NCBI GenBank assembly: GCA_027587225.1
Contig: JAPDDQ010000017.1
Location: 62,001 to 126,000, forward strand
DNA from: Solirubrobacter taibaiensis
GTDB taxonomy: Bacteria > Actinomycetota > Thermoleophilia > Solirubrobacterales > Solirubrobacteraceae
Reading direction: 5' to 3'
DNA length: 64,000 nucleotides
Shown here: piece by piece, positions 24,903 to 33,744 of the stretch
Numbering within the stretch: position 1 is the stretch's first letter
Layout of the letters: each line of letters opens with the position of its first letter
The notes under the pieces: generated by a model
Seen by the model: the letters and a program-made list of their open reading frames with translations, nothing else
The model's database searches: none
Told to the model about the DNA's origin: nothing
Position numbers and translations under genes: made by a program

Positions 24903-25543
24903 GCGCAGGCCGCCATCTTCTCGACGTCGCCCTTGGCCTTCTGGACGCACTTGAGCCGGCGCTGCGCGTCGCGGAGCTCCGGCGACGGCGTGATCTTCGG
25001 CCGCAGCTGACGGACCTTGGCGGGCAGCTGCCGCACCGCGTCGGGCACCTCGACGCTCGCGACGCTGAGGTCACTCGCGGGATAGCCGCCGCGGCGGTCG
25101 TAGGCCTTGGCGAGCGCCACGAACTCGTTGTCCGACAGCGAATCGTCCGGCACGTCCCGCGGCGCCAGCTCGTAGACCTCGGAGATGTCCTTGCTGATGA
25201 TGCCCATGCCGTCGAACTCGAGCTCGATCACGACCGGACCCTTAGCGGTCTGCAGCAGCACGTCGGAGAGGTGGTAGGTGCGGGCGTTGTTGCCGCGGCC
25301 GACGCGGTGGTTGCGGGTGTCGATCACCCGCGCCGAGGTGATCTCGCCGAAGCGCGAGCGGACACCGCGGACGTACTCGTCCGTGCCCTTGGGCGCTGGA
25401 CCGCCGACGAGTGCGGCGGCGAATTGCTTGGAGCCGTCGCTCGCGGCCTTCTCGCCGCTGACCAGCACCCACACGACGAGCGCGCCGACCGCGACCGTGA
25501 ACGCGAAGGTGCCGCCGATGATGGCCATCAGTCTCAAGTTCAT
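24899..25543 (-). CDS. Membrane-anchored hypothetical protein
   Basis: 214 residues. One N-terminal transmembrane helix (about 6-29) is followed by an extracytoplasmic domain of mixed alpha/beta character (residues 35-170). The basic helical C-terminus has two Cys (RLKCVQKAKG, KMAACA) that could form a disulfide. I do not recognise the family. It sits downstream of a terminator-like hairpin and has its own promoter region in 25544-25671. Confidence 0.55.
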   Translation of the reverse strand: MNLRLMAIIGGTFAFTVAVGALVVWVLVSGEKAASDGSKQFAAALVGGPAPKGTDEYVRGVRSRFGEITSARVIDTRNHRVGRGNNARTYHLSDVLLQTAKGPVVIELEFDGMGIISKDISEVYELAPRDVPDDSLSDNEFVALAKAYDRRGGYPASDLSVASVEVPDAVRQLPAKVRQLRPKITPSPELRDAQRRLKCVQKAKGDVEKMAACA

Positions 25544-25623
25544 GGGCCGGGAGACTGCCGGGCCCCGGACCCCGAGTCAGTGCGGAGAACCGTCCGGCGG
25601 GTGAGGGAGATCCGCCCTGACGG

Positions 25624-25655
25624 GGCGAGGAGGCTCCCCTACGGACCTCCCCGCC
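25624..25655 (-). terminator. Terminator-like hairpin
   Basis: GGCGAGGAGG (25624-25633) pairs with CCTCCCCGCC (25646-25655) with one mismatch and a 12-nt loop. It lies 17 bp after the end of the minus-strand helical-repeat gene, where a terminator is expected. No strong T-run is seen. Confidence 0.45.
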
Positions 25656-25671
25656 GGGCGCTTGGGCGGCG

Positions 25672-26235
25672 CTAGTGGCCGTGGCCGCGCCAGCGCTTGT
25701 GGTGGCCGCGGTGCTTGCGCTCGAGCGCGTCCTCGACCTCCTCGGCGGACTTGCCGAGCTGCTGGGCGACGGACGCGATGAACGCGTCGTAACGGGCCTT
25801 CCAGGCCTGCTTGACCTCGGTCTTCGCGTCCTGGAACGCGGTCTCGACCGTGGCGACGTCCTTGCCGAGCGCGCTCGCGAACGCGGCCTTGAATGCCGCG
25901 CGGGAATCAGTGCTCTCGCGCGCGGCCTTGAAGGCCGCCTTGAGCTGGTCCTCGGTCACACCCAGCTTGGAGGCGACGACCGCCTTGTAGGACGGCAGCT
26001 CACCCTGAGCCTTCTGCTGCTCCGCGGCGGCCTTGACCGCCGTCTTGAGCTGCTCCTTGGTGACCCCGAGCTCGCGCGCCGCGCGCGCGAATCCGCGATC
26101 CCCCTTGCCGTGCCGCTTCTCGTGCTGACCACCGCGTTCACCGCGGTCACCACCACTGGCTTGGGCCGGCACCCCTGAACCCAGAAGTGCGGCGCCGGAC
26201 AGCAGCACGGCGGCGGTTCTCGTACGTCGGGACAT
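25672..26235 (-). CDS. Secreted protein with four helical LG-x(3)-E repeats
   Basis: 187 residues from ATG at 26235, preceded by AAGGAGGT. The signal peptide ends near AQA. A Gly/His/Lys-rich segment follows, then four related helical units: ARELGVTKEQLKTAV, ASKLGVTEDQLKAAF, ASALGKDVATVETAF and AQQLGKSAEEVEDAL. The C-terminus is His/Arg/Lys-rich (RKHRGHHKRWRGHGH). Similar LGVTxEQLxxAx repeats occur in secreted actinobacterial proteins of unknown function. The His-rich ends may bind metal. Confidence 0.6.
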   Translation of the reverse strand: MSRRTRTAAVLLSGAALLGSGVPAQASGGDRGERGGQHEKRHGKGDRGFARAARELGVTKEQLKTAVKAAAEQQKAQGELPSYKAVVASKLGVTEDQLKAAFKAARESTDSRAAFKAAFASALGKDVATVETAFQDAKTEVKQAWKARYDAFIASVAQQLGKSAEEVEDALERKHRGHHKRWRGHGH

Positions 26236-26341
26236 TCCCGTGGACCTCCTTGAGGAGTCGAATGACGAACCTCTTCTCGGGTACCCAGCGTCTGGACGCC
26301 GGCAACGCAAGCCGCGCTCCGTCCAGCCTCCGAGACACGGG

Positions 26342-26375
26342 GTGACAAAATCTGAAATCTGTTACTCTTACTTCC
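26342..26375 (+). promoter_or_regulatory. AT-rich promoter with imperfect inverted repeat before the AKR-TetR operon
   Basis: This stretch is clearly lower in GC than its surroundings. GTGACA (26342-26347) and TGTTAC (26360-26365) form an inverted repeat with one mismatch, and the ATG follows 10 bp later. It may hold the promoter and a binding site for the downstream TetR regulator. The evidence is only position and symmetry. Confidence 0.3.
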
Positions 26376-27353
26376 ATGCAGTCACGTCAGCTTGGAACCA
26401 CCGGCCCCACCGTCTCCGCCCTCGGCCTCGGCGCCATGGGCATGTCCGACCTCTACGGCCCAGCCGACCGGGCGGAGTCGATCGCCACCATCCACGCCGC
26501 CATCGACGCCGGCATCACGCTCATCGACACCGGCGACTTCTACGGGATGGGCCACAACGAGCTGCTCATCCGCGAGGCGCTCCAGACCAAGGACCGCGAC
26601 GCGGTCACGATCAGCGTCAAGTTCGGCGCCCTGCGCGACGCCGACGGCGGCTGGGCCGGCTACGACGGCCGCCCGCTGGCGGTCAAGAACTTCCTCGCCT
26701 ACACGCTCAACCGGCTCGGCACCGACCACGTGGACGTCTACCGGCTCGCGCGCACCGACCCGAACGTGCCGATCGAGGAGACCGTCGGCGCCATCCAGGA
26801 ACTGGTCCAGGCCGGGCACGTCCGCCACATCGGCCTCTCCGAATCCAGCGCCGACGTCATCCGGCGTGCCGCGGATACGGCGCCGATCTCCGACCTGCAG
26901 ATCGAATACAGCCTCATCAGCCGCGGGATCGAGGCCGAGATCCTCCCCACCGCCCGTGAGCACGGGATCGGCATCACCGCCTACGGCGTTCTGAGCCGCG
27001 GCCTGCTCTCCGGCCACTGGAACAAGGACCGCGACGTCTCCAAGGACTTCCGCGGCGTCAGCCCGCGCTTCCAGGGCGAGAACCTGGACCACAACCTCCA
27101 GCTGGTCGAGACGCTGCGCGAGGTCGCGAGCGAGGCCGGCGCCACCCCCGCCCAGGCCGCGATCGCGTGGGCGCTGTCGCGCGGCGAGGACATCGTCCCG
27201 CTGATCGGCGCGCGCCGTCGCGAACGGCTCGAGGAGGCGCTGAAGGCGCTCGAGCTGCAGATCGACACCGACCGGATCGAGGCCGCCGTGCCCGCCGACG
27301 CCGCGGCCGGGTCGCGCTACCCGGCGGCGCAGATGTCACATTTGCCGGTATGA
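26376..27353 (+). CDS. Aldo/keto reductase
   Basis: 325 residues. The AKR catalytic set is visible with changes. D50-region LIDTGDFYGMGHNE carries the catalytic Asp and Tyr. KFGALRD at about 87 carries the catalytic Lys, and VYRLARTDPN stands where the usual His (typically L-H-R) would be, here Arg-Thr. The NADPH-binding IPLIGARRRERL-like loop is present (IVPLIGARRRERLEEAL). It reduces carbonyls with NADPH; substrate unknown. The stop overlaps the start of the TetR gene (ATGA), so the regulator is co-expressed. Confidence 0.88.
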   Translation: MQSRQLGTTGPTVSALGLGAMGMSDLYGPADRAESIATIHAAIDAGITLIDTGDFYGMGHNELLIREALQTKDRDAVTISVKFGALRDADGGWAGYDGRPLAVKNFLAYTLNRLGTDHVDVYRLARTDPNVPIEETVGAIQELVQAGHVRHIGLSESSADVIRRAADTAPISDLQIEYSLISRGIEAEILPTAREHGIGITAYGVLSRGLLSGHWNKDRDVSKDFRGVSPRFQGENLDHNLQLVETLREVASEAGATPAQAAIAWALSRGEDIVPLIGARRRERLEEALKALELQIDTDRIEAAVPADAAAGSRYPAAQMSHLPV

Positions 27354-27868
27354 CCCAGCCCCTGACCCCCGAGCGGATCCTCGAAGCGGCGGAGGACGTC
27401 CTGCGCCGCCACGGACCCCAGAAGGCGAACGTCGTCGACGTCGCCCGGGCGCTCGGGGTCAGCCACGGCGCCGTCTACCGCCACTTCCCGTCCAAGCAGG
27501 CGCTGCGGGAAGCGGTCACGCGCCGCTGGCTGGATCAATTCCACGCCATCCTGGAGCCGCTCGACGACCCGCGCGAATGGCTGCACGCCCTCCTGAACGC
27601 CAAACGCTCCGTGGCCCTGGAGGACCCGGAGCTGTTCGCGACGTACGCGGCGCTGGTGACCGAGCAGAGCGCCGTCGAGCAGGAGCACGTGGCGTGGTTG
27701 ACCAGCCAGCTCGAGGAGATGGTCGGCGAGCGGGGTCGCCCGCTCCTGCAGGCCACGACCCGCTTCCACCACCCGGCGCACGTGGCCGAGTGGAGCGACC
27801 CCGAGATCGAGCGTGACCTGGACCGCGTGCTCGACCTAGTAGCGCCCGAGCAGCTCCACCGCCAGTGA
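27350..27868 (+). CDS. TetR-family transcriptional regulator
   Basis: 172 residues. The helix-turn-helix is VVDVARALGVSHGAVYRHFPSK (about 27-48), closely matching the TetR consensus. The C-terminal ligand domain is short (about 115 residues) and its ligand unknown. It is translationally coupled to the aldo/keto reductase, so it most likely controls that operon. Its 3' end overlaps the convergent sensor-domain gene by 33 bp. Confidence 0.88.
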   Translation: MTQPLTPERILEAAEDVLRRHGPQKANVVDVARALGVSHGAVYRHFPSKQALREAVTRRWLDQFHAILEPLDDPREWLHALLNAKRSVALEDPELFATYAALVTEQSAVEQEHVAWLTSQLEEMVGERGRPLLQATTRFHHPAHVAEWSDPEIERDLDRVLDLVAPEQLHRQ

Positions 27869-28432
27869 GGCGTGGAACTTGGCCATCCCGCGCAGCACCC
27901 ACACGGTGATGAAGCCCAGCGGGATGAACAGCCACGCGGTCAGGACGGCTTCGATCAGCGTGTCCACGTTGTAGATGCCCAGGTCGTAGCCATCCGGCAG
28001 CGCCCAGTACCAGAGCGGGAGCGTGGCCGTGCCGAGCGTGCTGACCACGAGCGAGACGGCGATCACGCCGAACGCGAAGCCGAGGACGGAATGCGTGATC
28101 AGCCACGCGAGGTCGCGCCACACCTGCGGGTCGCGCAGCGTCTTGAACACCCGCGTGAACAGCCCGGTTGAGCGGTACGTGCGGTAGTGGCCCCGGACGG
28201 GTCGACCGAACACGAGCGCGGCGTTCTGGCGGTCCAGCTCGGCCGTCCAGCGCATCACGTACACGGCGCCGAGGACGATCGGGAGGCCGATGATCAAGAT
28301 CCCGAGCGTCAGGGAGAGTGTCACCGCCGTCACCCACACCGCGAAGGCGGCGATCGAGGTGAGCAGCGTGCAGGTCAGGTAGGCCGCGTCCCGGGCCGTG
28401 CGATCAAGGGAAGGGAGCATGCCGAGGATCAT
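27836..28432 (-). CDS. Sensor-domain (PF13796-like) multipass membrane protein
   Basis: 198 residues from ATG at 28432 (28420 is an alternative). Four hydrophobic stretches are arranged as in the putative sensor domain found N-terminal to actinobacterial NarL-type kinases: TSIAAFAVWVTAVTLSLTLGI and LGFAFGVIAVSLVVSTLG, with polar loops and GLPIVLGAVYVMRW between them. Here the domain is free-standing, downstream of a kinase and regulator pair on the same strand. It probably modulates that kinase or is its input module. Confidence 0.65.
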   Translation of the reverse strand: MILGMLPSLDRTARDAAYLTCTLLTSIAAFAVWVTAVTLSLTLGILIIGLPIVLGAVYVMRWTAELDRQNAALVFGRPVRGHYRTYRSTGLFTRVFKTLRDPQVWRDLAWLITHSVLGFAFGVIAVSLVVSTLGTATLPLWYWALPDGYDLGIYNVDTLIEAVLTAWLFIPLGFITVWVLRGMAKFHASLAVELLGRY

Positions 28433-28490
28433 CGATCCGCGAGGCGCTCCGAACCATGCGGCCCTCGGGCGTCCGGTACTGAGGTAAGCC

Positions 28491-29150
28491 CTACCCCGTG
28501 CGCAGGAAGGCCAGAACGGCCAAGACCCGCCGGTGATCTCCGTCACTGGCGGGCAGGTCCAACTTGCTGAAGATGTTGGAGATGTGCTTCTCCACGGCAC
28601 CGGGGGTGACCACGAGCGCCCGCGCGATGGCGGAGTTGGTGCGGCCCTCGGCCATCAGGCCCAGGACCTCCCGTTCTCGCGGCGTGAGCGCGCCGAGCGC
28701 GCCGTCGGTGCCGTCCGGGTCGCGCCGGCGCACGAGTTCGGATACGACCTCGCGGTCCAGCGCCGTCCCGCCCCGGGCCACGCTCTCCACGGCGGCCACG
28801 AACGCCTTCACGTCCCCCACCCGCTCCTTGAGCAGGTAGCCCACTCCCCCCTCGCCCCCGCTGTCGAGCAGCTCCGCCGTGTAGACGGGCTCGACGTAGG
28901 CGCTCAGGATCAACACGCCGAGGCCCGGGTACAGAGCCCGGGCCTCCAATGCGGCACGAATACCTTCGTCGGTGAAGGTCGGCGGAAGCCGGACATCGAC
29001 GATCGCGAGGTCCGGCTTGTGCCCGCTCAATATCCGCAGCAGCCCAGGGCCGTCCTCGGCCTGCGCCACGACGTCGAAGCCCTTCTCGCGCAGGAGGGCG
29101 ACGATGCCTTCCCGCAGGAGCGCCTGGTCCTCCGCGATGACTATTCGCAC
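28491..29150 (-). CDS. NarL/LuxR-type response regulator
   Basis: 219 residues. The receiver domain has EDQ (7-9), phospho-acceptor D52 (AIVDVRLPP) and K in YLLKERVG. The C-terminal LuxR helix-turn-helix includes LTPREREVLGLMAEGRTNSAIA and VEKHISNIFSKLDL. The start overlaps the end of the kinase gene by 10 bp, so the two are coupled. It should act with the histidine kinase 29141-30181. The downstream sensor-domain gene begins 58 bp later. Confidence 0.92.
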   Translation of the reverse strand: MRIVIAEDQALLREGIVALLREKGFDVVAQAEDGPGLLRILSGHKPDLAIVDVRLPPTFTDEGIRAALEARALYPGLGVLILSAYVEPVYTAELLDSGGEGGVGYLLKERVGDVKAFVAAVESVARGGTALDREVVSELVRRRDPDGTDGALGALTPREREVLGLMAEGRTNSAIARALVVTPGAVEKHISNIFSKLDLPASDGDHRRVLAVLAFLRTG

Positions 29151-30181
29151 GGCAGCTCTGCGTGCACGGTCGTGCCTTCGCCTGGGTTGCTCACCACCAC
29201 CAGGATGCCATCCAAGGCTTCGACGCGGTTCTTGAGGCCGGACAGGCCGTTGCCTGCCGGGTTCGCGCCGCCCGGGCCATTGTCATCGACCTCGATCACC
29301 AGACGGCCGCTTTCCTCGAACAGGGAGACCTTCGCAGCGGCGCCACGGGCGTACTTGGCGGCGTTGGTGAGCGACTCGGCGACGACGAAGTACGCGGCCG
29401 ACTCCACGACCGGCGAGAGGCGGCGGTTGATCCGCGCGTCGACCTTCACCGGCAGGGCGGAGCGCTCACCGAGCGAAGCGACGGCCGCCGGCAGCCCACG
29501 GTCGGCCAGCACCGGCGGAGCGATGCCACGGGCCAGGTCCCGCAGCTCCTTGATGGCGTTGGAGGCCTCGACGCGGGCGTTGCGCACGAGTTCAGCGGCC
29601 TCGGGATGGTCGTCCAGGCGGTCCTCGGCGCGGCCGAGCTGCATGGAAAGGGCGACGAGGCGAGCCTGCGCGCCGTCGTGCAGGTCACGCTCGATCCGGC
29701 GCAGCTCCGCGGCCTGGGCGTCCAGGGCGCCGCGGCGGGTGCGGGTGAGCACGTCCACGCGGTCGCTCAGCTCCTTCTCGCGCTTGGGGTGCAGCGCGCG
29801 CCACCAGGCGGTGAGGAAGGCGTGCAGGATCAGCGCGGCGCCCATCCCGAACAGCGGCCAGAACAGCCAGAAGCCGAAGCCGGTGACCAACCAGATGAAG
29901 GTCAGGATCACGCCGGCGACGCAGGACAAGGCGGCGTGGATCGACAGCGCCCGCCATCGCCTTGGCCCGTCGAGCGCCCGCCGGATCGCGTACTGCACCG
30001 CGAGCGGGATCGACAGCCCGAACCACACCCAGATCGGCCAGAAGTATTCACCCAGGCCGGTCGCGGCCCAGATGCCGACCATCAGGAAGACGATGAAGCC
30101 GGTCGCACCGAGTTGCAGCGTGTGAACGGCGCGCCAGTTGATCTCGCTCTTGGGCTCGTCCAGCATGTACTCATTGTCCAT
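29141..30181 (-). CDS. NarL-type sensor histidine kinase
   Basis: 346 residues. Four hydrophobic segments (about 20-125) are followed by a HisKA_3 domain with ERDLHDGAQARLV (H168). The ATP-binding domain has the N box (ESLTNAAKYA), DDNGPGG and GLSGLKNRVEALDG. The membrane region is two pairs of helices with little outside sequence, so it likely senses a membrane signal, perhaps through the neighbouring PF13796-like protein. It is first in a three-gene minus-strand operon. Confidence 0.9.
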   Translation of the reverse strand: MDNEYMLDEPKSEINWRAVHTLQLGATGFIVFLMVGIWAATGLGEYFWPIWVWFGLSIPLAVQYAIRRALDGPRRWRALSIHAALSCVAGVILTFIWLVTGFGFWLFWPLFGMGAALILHAFLTAWWRALHPKREKELSDRVDVLTRTRRGALDAQAAELRRIERDLHDGAQARLVALSMQLGRAEDRLDDHPEAAELVRNARVEASNAIKELRDLARGIAPPVLADRGLPAAVASLGERSALPVKVDARINRRLSPVVESAAYFVVAESLTNAAKYARGAAAKVSLFEESGRLVIEVDDNGPGGANPAGNGLSGLKNRVEALDGILVVVSNPGEGTTVHAELPCE

Positions 30182-30261
30182 GACAACAAAGATCGCGATC
30201 TGAGGCCGCGATCACGCTGGGGCGCGATGGCGTCCGAGACTGAGGCTATCCCTACTACGCA

Positions 30262-30771
30262 ATGCCACCCCGCAAGCCACCCCGCACGGACTCACCCGTA
30301 GAAATCCTTCCCGGCGAAGCGGCCATCTGGACCGATGGCGCGTGCTCGGGCAACCCCGGTCCCGGTGGCTGGGCCGCGATCGTCATCCCCGCCGATGGAG
30401 GCGATCACGTCGAGCTGTCGGGCGGGGAGAAGCTCACGACGAACAACCGGATGGAACTCTCGGCCGCGCTGAACGGCCTGCGCTCACTGGCCGATGGCCA
30501 GAACGTGGTCGTCGTCACCGACTCCCAGCTGATGCTCAACTCGATGACGAAGTGGCTGCCCGGCTGGAAGAAGAAGGGCTGGAAGACGGCCGCGGGCACG
30601 CCGGTCAAGAACCAGGACCTGCTCGAGGCGCTGGAGGCCGAGGTCAACCGGCTCGGGAAGGTGCGCTGGCACTGGGTGCGCGGGCACGAGACCGGCGCTG
30701 CGTTCGACTACAAGGCGCTCAACGACCGCGCCGACCAGCTGGCCGTCGCGGCCGCCCGTCAAGCCGCGTGA
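30262..30771 (+). CDS. rnhA: Ribonuclease HI
   Basis: 169 residues. All four acidic catalytic positions are visible: D in WTDGACSGNPGPGGW, E in TNNRMEL, D in VTDSQLMLN, and D in LNDRADQLA, plus the His in WVRGHE. The protein cleaves the RNA strand of RNA-DNA hybrids. A 17-residue N-terminal extension precedes the domain. The 3' end overlaps the convergent MOSC gene by 13 bp. Confidence 0.95.
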   Translation: MPPRKPPRTDSPVEILPGEAAIWTDGACSGNPGPGGWAAIVIPADGGDHVELSGGEKLTTNNRMELSAALNGLRSLADGQNVVVVTDSQLMLNSMTKWLPGWKKKGWKTAAGTPVKNQDLLEALEAEVNRLGKVRWHWVRGHETGAAFDYKALNDRADQLAVAAARQAA

Positions 30772-31388
30772 GCGGTCAGGTCGGCCACGGCCTCGGCTGA
30801 GAGCTCCGGCGCGACCAGCACGCGCTCGATCAACGTCCGGTCCTTGAACACCGCGTCGGAGACCATCGCGATCGTCACGCCGTGGTCGGGCCGCGAGAGC
30901 ACCTCGACCTCGTCGCCGGCCCCCAGCTCACCCTCGGTGACGATCCGCAGGTAGGCGCCGGGCCGGCTGGCCTGGGCGAACATCTTGACCATCCGCGGGT
31001 TCTCGAAGCGGATGCCGAGCTTCGAGCACGGCTGGCGCGGCTGGCAGACCTCGAGCTCGACGGTCCCGATCCGCCAGCGCTCGCCGATCACGGCGTTCGT
31101 GACGTCGAGGCCCACGGTGGTGAGGTTCTCGCCGAACATGCCGTCCGGGATGTCGATGCCGAGCACGTCCTCCCACCAGCTGGAGTCCTCACGCGCGTAC
31201 GCGTAGACCGCCTTGTCCGGGCCGCCGTGGACGCGCAGGTCCGCCTGCGCGTCCCCGGCCACGTTGACGCCTTCCACCCGGACGCGCCCGTCGACCGGGT
31301 GTTTGGCGATGGCGCTCATCATCGCCCGGCCGCGCCGGACGGAGAGTTGCTGGGGCGTTCCGACGTTGACGGAGGCGAGCTTCGGCAC
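30759..31388 (-). CDS. MOSC-domain protein (YiiM-like)
   Basis: 209 residues. VHGGPDKAVYAYAREDSSWW and GMFGENLTTVGLDV are the MOSC landmarks. The presumed sulfur/molybdenum-ligand Cys lies in VCQPRQPCSKLG. YiiM-type proteins reduce N-hydroxylated compounds with a molybdenum cofactor; other MOSC proteins carry sulfur. A C-terminal helical three-alpha segment (LIERVLVAPELSAEAVADL) matches YiiM. It is convergent with rnhA. Confidence 0.88.
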   Translation of the reverse strand: MPKLASVNVGTPQQLSVRRGRAMMSAIAKHPVDGRVRVEGVNVAGDAQADLRVHGGPDKAVYAYAREDSSWWEDVLGIDIPDGMFGENLTTVGLDVTNAVIGERWRIGTVELEVCQPRQPCSKLGIRFENPRMVKMFAQASRPGAYLRIVTEGELGAGDEVEVLSRPDHGVTIAMVSDAVFKDRTLIERVLVAPELSAEAVADLTAHAA

Positions 31389-31398
31389 CCCTCCCAGG

Positions 31399-31836
31399 CT
31401 ATCTGGCGTTCCAGCGCAGGCGCTTGAGCTCGCAGGTGTCGATCACCTTGCCGCGCTTGGTGACCATGACCTTCACGGCCAGCGTGCCTGACCAGCGGTC
31501 CGTGGCGGGATCGCGTTGCCCGACGAACGTGCTCGTGATCCGGCCGCGCTCGCCGTCGCCGGCGTTGACGCGGTAGGTGCCCTGGTCCATGAACGCGTCG
31601 GGCGTGGCGGAGTCGAACGGCGGCCGCCAGCCCGTGCGGGAGGTGAAGACGATCTTCCCGCCGCACGGCGCGCGCCAGCCGACACTGGCCTTGTTGATGA
31701 TCCCGTCGGCACCGGTGCGCAGCGTGACCACGCGGCCCTGGCTGCTCCGGCCCTTGTAGTTCTTGGCTTCGGCGACAGCCGGTACGGCGGCGAACAGCAG
31801 CGCGGTGAGCGCGGTAACGGCGAGGGGCCTTGACAT
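31399..31836 (-). CDS. Small secreted beta-rich protein
   Basis: 145 residues with a signal peptide (cleavage near AEA). The mature chain starts KNYKGRSSQGRVVTLRT and is a single small beta domain, with Cys in PCGGKIVF and DTCELKRLRW that probably form one disulfide. I do not recognise the family. It lies between the MOSC gene (10 bp downstream) and the DMT transporter (21 bp upstream), all on the minus strand. Confidence 0.6.
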   Translation of the reverse strand: MSRPLAVTALTALLFAAVPAVAEAKNYKGRSSQGRVVTLRTGADGIINKASVGWRAPCGGKIVFTSRTGWRPPFDSATPDAFMDQGTYRVNAGDGERGRITSTFVGQRDPATDRWSGTLAVKVMVTKRGKVIDTCELKRLRWNAR

Positions 31837-31857
31837 GACCCCTCGATTACCCGATTT

Positions 31858-32736
31858 CTAGGCGGTTGCCACCTGGCGTGTCGGAAGATTCACGATCACG
31901 GCGGCGCTTATAACCGCGAGCGCACCGAACAGCTGGAGCGCGCCGAGCGCCTCGCCGAAGGTCACGAACACGAGCGCGACGGTCACCGGCGGCTCGAGCG
32001 TCGAGAGGATCGCGGCCGTGCTCGGCCCGACGCGGCTCATCCCGCTGAAGAACAGGACGACGGCGGCGACGGTGCTCACCAGCGCCGCCAGGCCGAGCCA
32101 AACCCAGCCGACCGGGTCGAAGCCGAAGTCGAGCGCGCCCATGGCCGCGGCGACGGTGCCGAGCGTCACCATCGCGCCGGTCGAGACGAGCGCCGCCAGC
32201 GGGAGCGGATCGAGCGCCTTCGTCACGCCGTCCGAGACGAGGATGTAGGTGGTGTAGGTGAGCGCAGCGCCCGCACCGAACGCGCAGCCCGCCAGGTCCA
32301 GGCTCCCCATGCCCGCGCCCGCGAGCACCAGCACGAGGCCACCGGACGCCGTGAGCAGGGCGACGAGCCGGCGCGGACTGGCCGACTCGCGCCGGAGGAG
32401 GATCGCCGCCCCCGTCACCAGCGCGGGGTAGCTGTACAGCACCAGCGACAGCACGGAGGCGTCCATCCGCTCCAGGGCGAGGAAGTACAGACCCGCCTGC
32501 ATCGCGTAGCCGACCGCGCCCAGGGCGAGCGCCCGCAGCACCGGCCCGCGATCGCGCGGGAGTGCCCGGCGGACGAGGACGGTGGCCCACAGGACCGGGG
32601 TGGCGATCGCGAAGCGGACGAAGAGCAGCGTCGCGACGCCGACTCCCGCCTCGAACGAGAGCTTGCCGAAGATCGGCATGACGCCAAAGGCGACGGCCGA
32701 CGCAAGGACGAGAAGGGCTCCGGTTCGCTGCTGCAT
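31858..32736 (-). CDS. EamA/DMT-family exporter
   Basis: 292 residues with ten hydrophobic segments as two EamA repeats. The first repeat starts LVLASAVAFGVMPIFGKLSF; the second, near residue 155, is AGCAFGAGAALTYTTYILVSDG. LEPPVTVAL in the ninth helix matches the DMT E-P pattern. These transporters export amino acids, drugs or metabolites. The start could be 32736 or 32745. The adjacent divergent LysR gene is the likely regulator, a common pairing in which the LysR ligand is the exported substrate. Confidence 0.85.
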   Translation of the reverse strand: MQQRTGALLVLASAVAFGVMPIFGKLSFEAGVGVATLLFVRFAIATPVLWATVLVRRALPRDRGPVLRALALGAVGYAMQAGLYFLALERMDASVLSLVLYSYPALVTGAAILLRRESASPRRLVALLTASGGLVLVLAGAGMGSLDLAGCAFGAGAALTYTTYILVSDGVTKALDPLPLAALVSTGAMVTLGTVAAAMGALDFGFDPVGWVWLGLAALVSTVAAVVLFFSGMSRVGPSTAAILSTLEPPVTVALVFVTFGEALGALQLFGALAVISAAVIVNLPTRQVATA

Positions 32737-32811
32737 GAACGGCATTTGAGCAGCGAAGATCGTCCGTATCCACTGGAAGTTCTGAGGAATATTGTGCAGT
32801 CTTACTTCACG

Positions 32812-33744
32812 ATGCTCGATCTCCGCCGACTCCGCCTGCTGCGTGAGCTCGCCCACCGCGGGACGATCGGCGCGGTCGCCTCCGCGCTGGACTACAGCCC
32901 GTCGGCCGTGTCCCAGCAGTTGGCGTTGCTGGAGAAGGAGGCGGGCGTGCCACTGCTGGAACGTGCGGGCCGCAACGTGCGGCTCACGGCGGCGGCGCAG
33001 ACGCTCGTCGGGCACACGGACGCGTTACTCGCCCGGGTCGAGGAGGCCGAGGCGGACCTGCAGGCGACGGCCGAGCAGATCACCGGGACCGTGCGCGTGG
33101 CGACGTTCCAGTCGGCCGGGCTGTTCCTGCTGGCCCCGGCCCTGCGGCGGCTGGCCGACCGGCACCCGGCGCTGCGCGTGGAGGTGACGGACGCCGAACC
33201 GGAGGCGACGATGCCGACGCTCGCGCTCGGCGGGCTGGACCTGGTGCTCGCCGACGAGTACCCGTTCCATCCGCGCCCGCCCGACGAGCGCCTGCACCTG
33301 GAGCCGCTGCTGGAGGAGCGGTTTCGGCTCGTGCTGCCCGTCGATCACCCCGCCGCGCGCTCCGGCGCGCCGGTCCCGCTGCGCGCGCTCGCCGGCGACG
33401 CGTGGGCCGTGGGCAAGGCCGACACCCACTACGCCGAGCTGACGATCCGCGCGTGCCGGGCGCTCGGCGGGTTCGAGCCGGACATCCGGCATCGCTCCAA
33501 CGACCTGCTGATGTTGCTCGCGCTCGTCGCGAACGGGCTCGCCGTGACGCTGCTGCCCGACCTCGTGCGGCCGGACCGCGAGCCGGGCGCGGTGGCGCGC
33601 GACGTGGCCGAAGACCCGCTGACGCGGACCGTGTCGGGCGCGATCCGCCGCGGGTCCGAGCGACGGCCCGCGATCAGCGCGCTGCTGGAGGCCCTGCGGG
33701 AGACGGCGGCTGGCCTTCGGTCGGGAGCCACGCCCGCACCCTGA
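32812..33744 (+). CDS. LysR-family transcriptional regulator
   Basis: 310 residues from ATG at 32812. The N-terminal winged HTH reads RLLRELAHRGTIGAVASALD, then YSPSAVSQQLALLEKEAG, followed by the usual LERAGRNVRLTAAA. The effector domain starts about residue 90. It is divergent from the DMT exporter with a 75-bp gap that contains a lower-GC stretch, where the operator is expected. Its 3' end overlaps the convergent HATPase-like gene by 71 bp, which is long and unusual. Confidence 0.88.
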   Translation: MLDLRRLRLLRELAHRGTIGAVASALDYSPSAVSQQLALLEKEAGVPLLERAGRNVRLTAAAQTLVGHTDALLARVEEAEADLQATAEQITGTVRVATFQSAGLFLLAPALRRLADRHPALRVEVTDAEPEATMPTLALGGLDLVLADEYPFHPRPPDERLHLEPLLEERFRLVLPVDHPAARSGAPVPLRALAGDAWAVGKADTHYAELTIRACRALGGFEPDIRHRSNDLLMLLALVANGLAVTLLPDLVRPDREPGAVARDVAEDPLTRTVSGAIRRGSERRPAISALLEALRETAAGLRSGATPAP

